From assembly GCA_004293445.1 (NCBI GenBank), contig RDYP01000003.1, forward strand, positions 310,001 through 374,000: DNA of 64,000 nucleotides, given 5' to 3'. Position numbers and translations under genes: made by a program. Shown here piece by piece: positions 57,372 to 64,000 of the stretch (positions are counted from its first letter, which is position 1; every line of letters starts with the position of its first letter). This DNA comes from Verrucomicrobiota bacterium (GTDB lineage Bacteria; Verrucomicrobiota; Verrucomicrobiia; Verrucomicrobiales; Akkermansiaceae). The notes under the pieces were generated by a model that was given only the letters and a program-made list of their open reading frames with translations, did no database searches and was not told the origin of the DNA.

Positions 57372-60300
57372 ATGAAATCCGAACTCAATTCATTCTTTAT
57401 CTTCCTTACTCTCTGCTCCGGCGCCCATGCTGCGGATCAATACACCAGCAACCCCGGAACCTGGAACACCACGAATCTCAACTGGAGCGCCGCTGCCACC
57501 CCCGGCGGACCTTACACTTCAGCGTGGGCCAACACCACCGCCGACATCGCCGTCTTTGAAGGCACCGCCGGAACCGTGACGGTGGGCCAGAACCTCAATG
57601 CGGACGGCCTCACCTTCAATGTGACCGGCTATAATCTGAGCGCGGCATCCGCCGTCACCCTGACCGGCGCTGGTGGCATGACCTACAGTCTCGCCCCCAA
57701 CGTGACCGCCACGATCGGAGCAAATGTGACGCTGCAATCCTCCGGCACCAGCCAGACTTGGACTCTTAGCGGTGCCAACAAAAACACCAGCGTACTCGAC
57801 CTGAATGGAACGATCACCGCCGCCACCAACAACACGGAAACCATCAGGGACATCACCGTCAATGTGAATAGCGGTGGGCGCCTGAATGGTGCCTCCAGCA
57901 TCGTGGTCGGTTCCGGCACCAACGGTAGTGGTTCCAATCTGAACATCTCTGGCGGCACCCTCGCCATCGGTAGCGCCAACACGTCGGCCTCGCTGATTCT
58001 GAACAACAGCGGTGGCATCACCGCCGATACCACCGTCACCCTGTCCAGCGGTGGGGCCATCACCTTCGCGGCGAACTCCACGGTGAATGGCCTCCGCTTC
58101 GGCCCCACTGGCACCATTTCAGCGGCAGGCACCAACCTGACGGGAACCTTCAATCTGGACGGCGGCACCCTGACCACCAACAAGATTTTCATGGGCTCCA
58201 TCACCTACACAGGCGGTGCGACATACAATGCCACCTTCAACTTCAACGGCGGCACCCTCAAGGCGCTGGCGACCAACAACACCGACTTCATGGGCCCGCT
58301 GCGAGGCACCGGCTACATTGTGAAATCCCTCGGCGCGAAGATCGACAGCAACGGCAAGGACATCACCATCGCCCAGCCGCTGCTCGACGGCACCGGCGGC
58401 GGCGGCCTCACCAAGGAAGGCCTTGGTACGCTCACTCTTAGTGGCGCGAATACCTACACCGGTGACACCATCATCAATGGCGGCAAGCTCGCCATCACCG
58501 CTCCCTACAGCGCCATCACCGCGACCACCATCAACAACGGCGGCCGCCTCAAGATCAACTCGAACGGTACCACCCCGTCCTCGCTTGGCACCGTATCCGT
58601 CAACACCGGCGGCGGCTTCGAGTTCAACCTCGGCAGCGTCAACGCCGCCAATCAACCCGCGGTCAACGTCGGAACTCTCAACGCAAACGCCAACTACGCG
58701 GTGGATCTAGCCGTCGGCACCGTTGTCCCCGGCGCCTACACGGTCACCCTGCTGAACTACACCGCTAAAACCGGATCGGGCACCCCGACGATTGGCACGC
58801 TGCCTCCGGGAGTGATCCTTACCAGCGGTCCCACGGATACCGGTTCCTCCATCCAGATCGGCTTCAGCGTCGCCAATCAATTGGTCTGGTCGAAGGGCGA
58901 TGGCGACTGGGATACCACCAGCTCCAACTGGAATTCCAACGCCGCCATCTATGCGGAACCCGCTGTTGTCAGCTTTCCCGACCTCGCAGAGGCGGGCAAC
59001 GGCATCAACGAGTTGAATGTCGCCGGAACCGTCTCCCCACTCGATGTCACCATCAACAACACCGGTGATTTCGACACCAACGCTTACAGCTTCTCCGGCA
59101 GCGGTGCGATCTCCGGTGCCACCGGCATTACCAAGACCGGTGCGGGCATTGTCACATTCAGCAACGCGAACTCTTACTCCGGAAATCTCGCCATCAATGG
59201 AGGTGCCGTGGTCAAAACCGTTGCAGACACCACTTCCGGAAATATCACCGTCGCCGACACCGCTACCTTCGCCCTTTCCGGCAGTATCGCCGACGGCAGC
59301 GGTCAGACCCTTACTGTTGCCGGCCCCGGTGCGGCGACCGGTATTCTTGCCAGCGGCACGATCCTCTCTCGTGGCTCGCTCCAGAGCGTCTCTGGCAACA
59401 ACACCTGGGATGGCAACCTCATCCTCGCCGGCACCGCCGGTACCGGCGGTAACACTCGCATCGGGGTTCAGAACGGAGCCTCTCTGACGCTGAATGGAAA
59501 CATCAGCGAGAGCGTTGTCGGAATGAGTCCCTTGTTCCGCGCGGGACTTACCCTCGCTGACAGCATCACCATCAACGGGATCGGATCATGGACCGGCACG
59601 ACCCGCCTGTTCTCCGAGGGCGGGGCCATCAAACTTGGTGGCCACGACCGATTTCCCACCACCGCGCCACTGAGTGCCGGCTCCACTGCCAGTGCCGGTG
59701 TCTCCGTCTTTGATGTTGCTGGCTACAACCAAACGGCCGCCGGTCTCACCGGTGACGGCACCGGCCGCATCCAGAACAGCGGCGGGTCGTCCGTCCTTAC
59801 CAGCAACCCCGCCGCTGCCTGCACCTTTGCCGGCATCATGCAGGACAACATCTCCTTCGTCATCGGCGGCACCGCTGTTCAGTCCCTCAGCGGAGACAAC
59901 ACCTACAGCGGAAACACCACGATCGCCTCCGGCGCGTCACTCACCGTTACCGGCACCGGGGAGCTGAAATTCTACCCCGCCACGAACGGTATCACCAACT
60001 CCGTCGACGGCAGCGGCACGCTTCTGGTCAACGGCATCCTTCGCATCGAACTCGCCGATGCGGATCCAACCGCGGGCAACTTCTGGACCCTCGTCGATGT
60101 CGCGAATCTTACCGAGACCTTCGGCACCACCTTCAAGCCTTCCGCCGTCACGGGTGGAGACTTCACCGAGACCGCCCTCGGCTCCGGCATCTGGGAACTC
60201 GCCGATAGCGGCAAAATCTGGACCTTCACCGAGTCCGATGGAAAATTGACCGTTGCCAATGCCGTTGCCGGCTACTCCGCCTGGTCTGCCGCCAACGCTC

Positions 60301-60620
60301 CCGGTCAAACCGTCGATCAGGATCATGACTTCGACGGCGTGAAGAACGGTGTCGAGTATTTCATGGGTCTCTCCGGCAACGCCTTCACCGCTACTCCGAC
60401 ACTCGATTCTGCCAAGCAAATCTCTTGGACCATGGGAGACGCTTACACCGGCGTCTATGGCATTGACTATCTCGTACAAACTTCCGTTGACCTCAACGTC
60501 TGGACACCTGTCCTTGAGGCTGATGTCACCATCGACACCACCATCCCCGGCAAGTCGGTCTCCTATACCCTTGGCGGCACCGGCCCGCGCTTCGTGCGTC
60601 TTGTGGTGAATGAGAATTGA
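57372..60620 (+). CDS. Autotransporter-associated beta-strand-repeat surface protein
   Basis: I use ATG 57372 (1082 aa), where a signal peptide (FFIFLTLCSGAHAA) begins; the tracked start at 57240 overlaps the end of the PEP-CTERM gene in another frame. Repeats such as TLTLSGANTYTGDTIINGGK and IVTFSNANSYSGNLAINGGA fill most of the protein. The C terminus (DQDHDFDGVKNGVEYFMG ... YLVQTSVDLNVWTPVLEAD ... GPRFVRLVVNEN) is a diverged copy of the shared C-terminal module, and there is no PEP-CTERM signal. A strong terminator follows 40 bp after the stop, so this gene ends a transcription unit. Confidence 0.85.
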   Translation: MKSELNSFFIFLTLCSGAHAADQYTSNPGTWNTTNLNWSAAATPGGPYTSAWANTTADIAVFEGTAGTVTVGQNLNADGLTFNVTGYNLSAASAVTLTGAGGMTYSLAPNVTATIGANVTLQSSGTSQTWTLSGANKNTSVLDLNGTITAATNNTETIRDITVNVNSGGRLNGASSIVVGSGTNGSGSNLNISGGTLAIGSANTSASLILNNSGGITADTTVTLSSGGAITFAANSTVNGLRFGPTGTISAAGTNLTGTFNLDGGTLTTNKIFMGSITYTGGATYNATFNFNGGTLKALATNNTDFMGPLRGTGYIVKSLGAKIDSNGKDITIAQPLLDGTGGGGLTKEGLGTLTLSGANTYTGDTIINGGKLAITAPYSAITATTINNGGRLKINSNGTTPSSLGTVSVNTGGGFEFNLGSVNAANQPAVNVGTLNANANYAVDLAVGTVVPGAYTVTLLNYTAKTGSGTPTIGTLPPGVILTSGPTDTGSSIQIGFSVANQLVWSKGDGDWDTTSSNWNSNAAIYAEPAVVSFPDLAEAGNGINELNVAGTVSPLDVTINNTGDFDTNAYSFSGSGAISGATGITKTGAGIVTFSNANSYSGNLAINGGAVVKTVADTTSGNITVADTATFALSGSIADGSGQTLTVAGPGAATGILASGTILSRGSLQSVSGNNTWDGNLILAGTAGTGGNTRIGVQNGASLTLNGNISESVVGMSPLFRAGLTLADSITINGIGSWTGTTRLFSEGGAIKLGGHDRFPTTAPLSAGSTASAGVSVFDVAGYNQTAAGLTGDGTGRIQNSGGSSVLTSNPAAACTFAGIMQDNISFVIGGTAVQSLSGDNTYSGNTTIASGASLTVTGTGELKFYPATNGITNSVDGSGTLLVNGILRIELADADPTAGNFWTLVDVANLTETFGTTFKPSAVTGGDFTETALGSGIWELADSGKIWTFTESDGKLTVANAVAGYSAWSAANAPGQTVDQDHDFDGVKNGVEYFMGLSGNAFTATPTLDSAKQISWTMGDAYTGVYGIDYLVQTSVDLNVWTPVLEADVTIDTTIPGKSVSYTLGGTGPRFVRLVVNEN

Positions 60621-60660
60621 TGGGAGCGGAAACATTTTGCCTCCCACGGGGGCAAGCTCA

Positions 60661-60705
60661 GGGCGGAGTCCGGATTTGGGATTTTCGGGACTCCGCCCGT
60701 TTTGT
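60661..60705 (+). terminator. Rho-independent terminator after the repeat-protein gene
   Basis: An 11-bp perfect stem (GGGCGGAGTCC with GGACTCCGCCC) encloses a 16-base loop and is followed by GTTTTGTT. It is the clearest intrinsic terminator in the window and separates the gene at 57372 from the last gene. Confidence 0.85.
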
Positions 60706-61021
60706 TGCGGTGCGATGCCACGCGCCCCGATGTCTCCGAGCCGGATCTCTTGCGCGATCGCGACTTCCTTTTTCCTGCTAAAGTCGCCGATGCCCGCCTG
60801 ATGAGGCCCTTTTTTCGGCCGAGTGGCCTGGCCTTCTCGGCAACGATTGGGGTGCTTTCGATGTTGTGACGGCTCCGCGACATGTGAGCCACGGCACTTG
60901 TGAGGCCAACACTGCAAATCTTTCTTTCAGTTCCCAGAGGCGGCCTTTCTTGCGTTTGGGGGCAATTCGCCCGCGGAGGCCATCGGGCACCGATTCGGGG
61001 CGGGGGACAGGCCTCCATTTG

Positions 61022-61046
61022 GCGCAATTGTGCATATTAAATGCGC
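61022..61046. promoter_or_regulatory. AT-rich nested dyad upstream of the last gene
   Basis: An inner dyad GCAT-ATTAA-ATGC lies within outer arms GCGCA and TGCGC. It stands about 120 bp before ATG 61164 in otherwise GC-rich DNA, where a promoter or operator would be expected. No second copy was noticed, so the function is only a suggestion. Confidence 0.35.
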
Positions 61047-61163
61047 AGAATGATCTTTTTCACATCAAGGATTTCGGATACATTGTCAAAAGGTATCGGA
61101 TGGATTCGCCCCGGATCCGCTTCGGGCCCCGTTTTCCATCATAAACCCTTGTCGAGAAACTCC

Positions 61164-64000
61164 ATGAAAACCACTGCCACCACGCGCCTCGCGCTCCTGA
61201 CCCTCGCCACCACTCTCGGTAGCCTCCCGCTCCACGCCGGCACGACCTGGGACGGCGGCGCCACGCCCGACACGAACATCAACACCGCGGCGAACTGGGA
61301 TGCGGATACCGCGCCAAGCCTTCTCGGTACGACAGGCGTTGTTTTTCAATCCGCCAACAACGTGGCGACACTGAATGTTCCCGCGGCGTTTCGCCTTCCT
61401 ACCACGTCCACTCCCGCGGTGGCCTTCGGCGGGAATTTCACGGTCAACTCGGTCGATGGCAACGCTCTCACGCTTTATGGGACCAACAGTAGTGGAAATG
61501 CTCCCGTCTTGCGTACCAATAGCGGCGCAAGTGCCGTGACCATCAATGCTCCGATTAAGGTTTTCTCGACCGCACCCGTGGCTTCGCCCTTGGGCTCCCT
61601 CTTGATCATCGGCGTTAACAACACCACCGCTTCGAATACCGCCCTCAATATCACCGGCGGCATCACCCGTGATCCCGCCAGCTCGGGTGCGACTTACGAC
61701 ATCCGCTACGTGGGAACTGCCAGCATGACGACCCAGGCTAAGGCCAAGATCGGTGGCACGATCAGTGGCCTTGGAACGCTGACCAACATTCAAGGTGGAA
61801 CGGGAGTATGGGCCGGCGACCTCATCATCGCAGGTGATCAAGCCTCGACGGCCACTTCCAACATCACCCTCTCCAGCGGTGGTACTGCTCCAACCACCAA
61901 TGCACGCATTATTCTTGGTGAAACGAGCGCCGACGAGCAGTCTTGGAACAACGTAACCCTCAACACCGTGATGAATCTCGCCGTCGGCGGGACCATCACC
62001 GCAAACGCTTTCTCTGGGAACATCGCGAACACTAAAATCACCGGTTACGGTGCGGGTGGTACGATCTCGTTTGCGAGCGGCACCATTGGCGCGAACGTGG
62101 CCCTCGGTGGTGCTGGGACGGATCAAAACAATCTCTCCATCACCAAGAAAGGCAGCGGCACCCTCACCATCAATTCCACCGCCACCACCTACACCGGAGC
62201 GACCACGGTGGAGGCAGGGACCCTCACCCTCGCAGCTCCGTCACTGGCATCCCCGGTGACGGTGAATGCAGGCGCGACGCTCGCAGGCGAGGGCGCCACC
62301 AGCGCCGCACTTACCTTTGCTGCAGGCACCAGTAACTTGACCTTTGATGCTACGACTACCGGAGCATTGAGCATCGGCAGTCTCGTCAGTACCGGAGCCA
62401 CGGTCGTGGTCAGCCCCTCGGGCTCGACCACCTTGGGCACTACCTACAATGTTCTAACCAAGAGCGCAGGGACCTTCAGTTCGACGGAAGTCGCTTCTTT
62501 CCTTGCTGCGGGCCGCGCGACGATTGGTGGTGCTGACACCAGCACGATCACTTACACCGCGGCAGCTCCTGCTTCCTTGACCTGGAAGGGCAACGATGGC
62601 TCCAACCCCTCATTCTGGGACGTGGCCACTACTTTCAACTGGGGCAGCCCGAGCAGCGACCGCTTCTTCGCGAATGATGCGGTCACCTTCGACGATACTG
62701 CGACGTCCTATCTCGTGTCGATCCAAGGCGCATCGGTGAGCCCCGGTAACATGGTGTTCGACCACAGCGCCAACAACTACGTGCTGAGCGGCGGCACGAT
62801 TGGTGGATCGGGTTCTCTCACGAAGACGGGTTCCGGAACTCTCACGCTCGAGCAATCCGGCACCAACTCGTTCAACGGTGCCCTTCAGATCAACGGTGGG
62901 GTGCTCAGTATCTCCAACCTCAACCAGATCGGTGGGTCGTCATCGAATCGGGCCGTTCAGCTCGGCGGCGGCACTTTGGAATACACCTACGGTACCTCAA
63001 ATGCCCAAACCTCCGATACCATCCCATTCGTCATCAACGCCGGCGACTCGACTCTCGCGATCACCGGTAGCTACGCGACGAGCAGCGTGAACGGAGCGAC
63101 GGCACCCGCCACTCTCCGTCTCGGTGCGCCGATCACTGGCAGCGGGAATTTGACGAAATCGGGTTCCGGCATCTTCGCCATTGGCAAGAACAGCGTCACC
63201 ACGCTCGGGAATACCTTCACTGGAAGCCTCACGGTCACGGCAGGCATTCTTGATATCCGCAACGCCGACGCCCTCGGTGCCACAAGCGCGGGGACTACGA
63301 TTTCCAATGCCCAGCTTGAGCTTTTCTCCTTCAACCAGAATGCCGGGGTAAGCTTTGCCGCCGAGCCCTTGACCTTCAGCGGAAACAGTTATCTCCGCGG
63401 GAAGAACGAGGATATGGACAGCGACATTCAATACGTTTTGAATGGCCCGGTTACGGTGTCTTCGGGAGCGGTCGTAGGCATTGCCGCCGTCAAGGCGGTC
63501 ACCGCTTCCACGACGACAGCAAATACTCTCGATGCGGTTTCGCCAAACATCTCATCGCTCGAGATCACTGCACCTGTGACCACTGCGGCTGGATCGACGC
63601 TGAAGTTGGGCCTGATCCAAGCTTCCAGCACCTTGCCCGTTGTTCAGGAAACCGTCCAGCAGACGGTCACCCTCAGTGGCACCCTCACCGGTTCCGCCGC
63701 CGTGGAAACCCAAGGCTCGGCCGCGTCGCTGTTCACCTTGGCCGATCCGGAATACTCCGGCAACACCACCGTCAACGGCGGCATCCTGAAGCTCGGGGCC
63801 GATAACTCCGCCAACGACGCTTCCACGGTCAACATCGCCGCTTCCGGGGCTACCCTGAACCTGAATTTCGCCGGCACCGACACCGTGGATAAGTTGTTCA
63901 TCGGCGGTGTCCAGCAGGCCGCTGGTGTCTATGAAGCGGTCGGCAATGCTGGCAGCGGCACCGAGGTCGGCCAGATCACTGGCAGCGGTACGCTCACCGT
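61164..64000 (+). CDS. Beta-strand-repeat surface protein (3' end outside window)
   Basis: The frame from ATG 61164 stays open to the window edge (at least 945 codons), though it is missing from the ORF track because it has no stop. A signal peptide is visible (RLALLTLATTLGSLPLHA). The body contains unit repeats: KKGSGTLTINSTATTYTGAT, KTGSGTLTLEQSGTNSFNGA and KSGSGIFAIGKNSVTTLGNT. Near the edge, DTVDKLFIGGVQQAAGVYE and ITGSGTLTV match the closing unit of the 51167 protein, so the C-terminal module or a sorting signal probably follows just outside. The gene is isolated from its upstream neighbour by a terminator and has its own promoter region. Confidence 0.85.
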   Translation, partial: MKTTATTRLALLTLATTLGSLPLHAGTTWDGGATPDTNINTAANWDADTAPSLLGTTGVVFQSANNVATLNVPAAFRLPTTSTPAVAFGGNFTVNSVDGNALTLYGTNSSGNAPVLRTNSGASAVTINAPIKVFSTAPVASPLGSLLIIGVNNTTASNTALNITGGITRDPASSGATYDIRYVGTASMTTQAKAKIGGTISGLGTLTNIQGGTGVWAGDLIIAGDQASTATSNITLSSGGTAPTTNARIILGETSADEQSWNNVTLNTVMNLAVGGTITANAFSGNIANTKITGYGAGGTISFASGTIGANVALGGAGTDQNNLSITKKGSGTLTINSTATTYTGATTVEAGTLTLAAPSLASPVTVNAGATLAGEGATSAALTFAAGTSNLTFDATTTGALSIGSLVSTGATVVVSPSGSTTLGTTYNVLTKSAGTFSSTEVASFLAAGRATIGGADTSTITYTAAAPASLTWKGNDGSNPSFWDVATTFNWGSPSSDRFFANDAVTFDDTATSYLVSIQGASVSPGNMVFDHSANNYVLSGGTIGGSGSLTKTGSGTLTLEQSGTNSFNGALQINGGVLSISNLNQIGGSSSNRAVQLGGGTLEYTYGTSNAQTSDTIPFVINAGDSTLAITGSYATSSVNGATAPATLRLGAPITGSGNLTKSGSGIFAIGKNSVTTLGNTFTGSLTVTAGILDIRNADALGATSAGTTISNAQLELFSFNQNAGVSFAAEPLTFSGNSYLRGKNEDMDSDIQYVLNGPVTVSSGAVVGIAAVKAVTASTTTANTLDAVSPNISSLEITAPVTTAAGSTLKLGLIQASSTLPVVQETVQQTVTLSGTLTGSAAVETQGSAASLFTLADPEYSGNTTVNGGILKLGADNSANDASTVNIAASGATLNLNFAGTDTVDKLFIGGVQQAAGVYEAVGNAGSGTEVGQITGSGTLT

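Larger units (their letters stand above)
60621..61163. other. 543-bp intergenic region between two repeat-protein genes
   Basis: It holds the terminator at its left end and an AT-rich dyad near 61022-61046, which is a candidate promoter/operator region. The rest has no gene I can support. Two minus-strand ORFs (154 and 85 codons) are arginine-rich, lack recognisable domains and look like GC-driven open frames. Confidence 0.6.

Noticed and set aside
61001-61022. GGGGGACAGGCCTCCATTTGG, which resembles pieces of the dyad element
   Set aside because: The pieces are in the wrong order and there is no inverted symmetry or following GAAAyTT box, so I do not count it as a fifth copy.
60563-61027. 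Minus-strand 154-codon ORF in the intergenic region
   Set aside because: It overlaps the end of the + gene and the terminator, is basic and low-complexity, and shows no domain or signal.
1-64000. tRNA, rRNA, insertion sequence or prophage genes
   Set aside because: I found no cloverleaf-like sequence, transposase, integrase or terminal inverted repeats on either strand.

Overview
The window is GC-rich DNA in which every gene I can support lies on the + strand. The gene set points to a polysaccharide-degrading member of the Verrucomicrobiota, probably a Luteolibacter/Haloferula-like lineage. The reasons are several giant proteins built from autotransporter-associated beta-strand repeats, one PEP-CTERM sorting signal, modular glycoside hydrolases with PKD, LamG, F5/8C and DNRLRE modules, GH29 and GH106 enzymes, and start codons almost without Shine-Dalgarno sequences. 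The taxonomic call is an inference from gene content, because no marker gene is present.

Region 1 (1-23104) holds the tail of one gene and four very large secreted proteins. These are a 3077-aa repeat protein with a metzincin protease signature, a GH9-like protein, a polysaccharide-lyase-like protein and a GH16 endoglucanase-like protein. All five share one C-terminal module, made of a calcium-loop-like DPDxDGxxNxxE stretch followed by a VEWSDTL...GRRFVR stretch.

Region 2 (23105-23494) is a non-coding gap that carries one copy of a conserved dyad element. Region 3 (23495-45695) is a compact run that looks like one or a few operons: GH29, GH106, GH3, a Tat-exported FAD oxidoreductase, a lyase-like protein, a second GH29, a third GH29 broken by one in-frame TAA, two more lyase-like proteins, and a sensor kinase and response regulator that overlap by 4 bp. 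The enzymes suggest degradation of a fucose- and rhamnose-containing, probably uronate-rich polysaccharide.

Region 4 (45696-64000) is an array of beta-strand-repeat surface proteins. The first is fused to a fifth lyase-like domain. It is followed by a truncated remnant of its own 5' end, then four further repeat proteins, of which one is PEP-CTERM and the last runs off the window. The dyad element (TTGTCC-N10-GGACAA, followed by a GAAAyTT box) stands 43-87 bp before the fusion gene, the remnant and the next repeat gene. The nearby NarL-type response regulator is the obvious candidate to bind it, but that is inference.

The most interesting signals are this repeated dyad and its possible link to the two-component system, a family of five divergent lyase-like paralogs in one locus, the shared C-terminal module, and a rare-codon word (CTAACA) concentrated in two of the giant enzyme genes.
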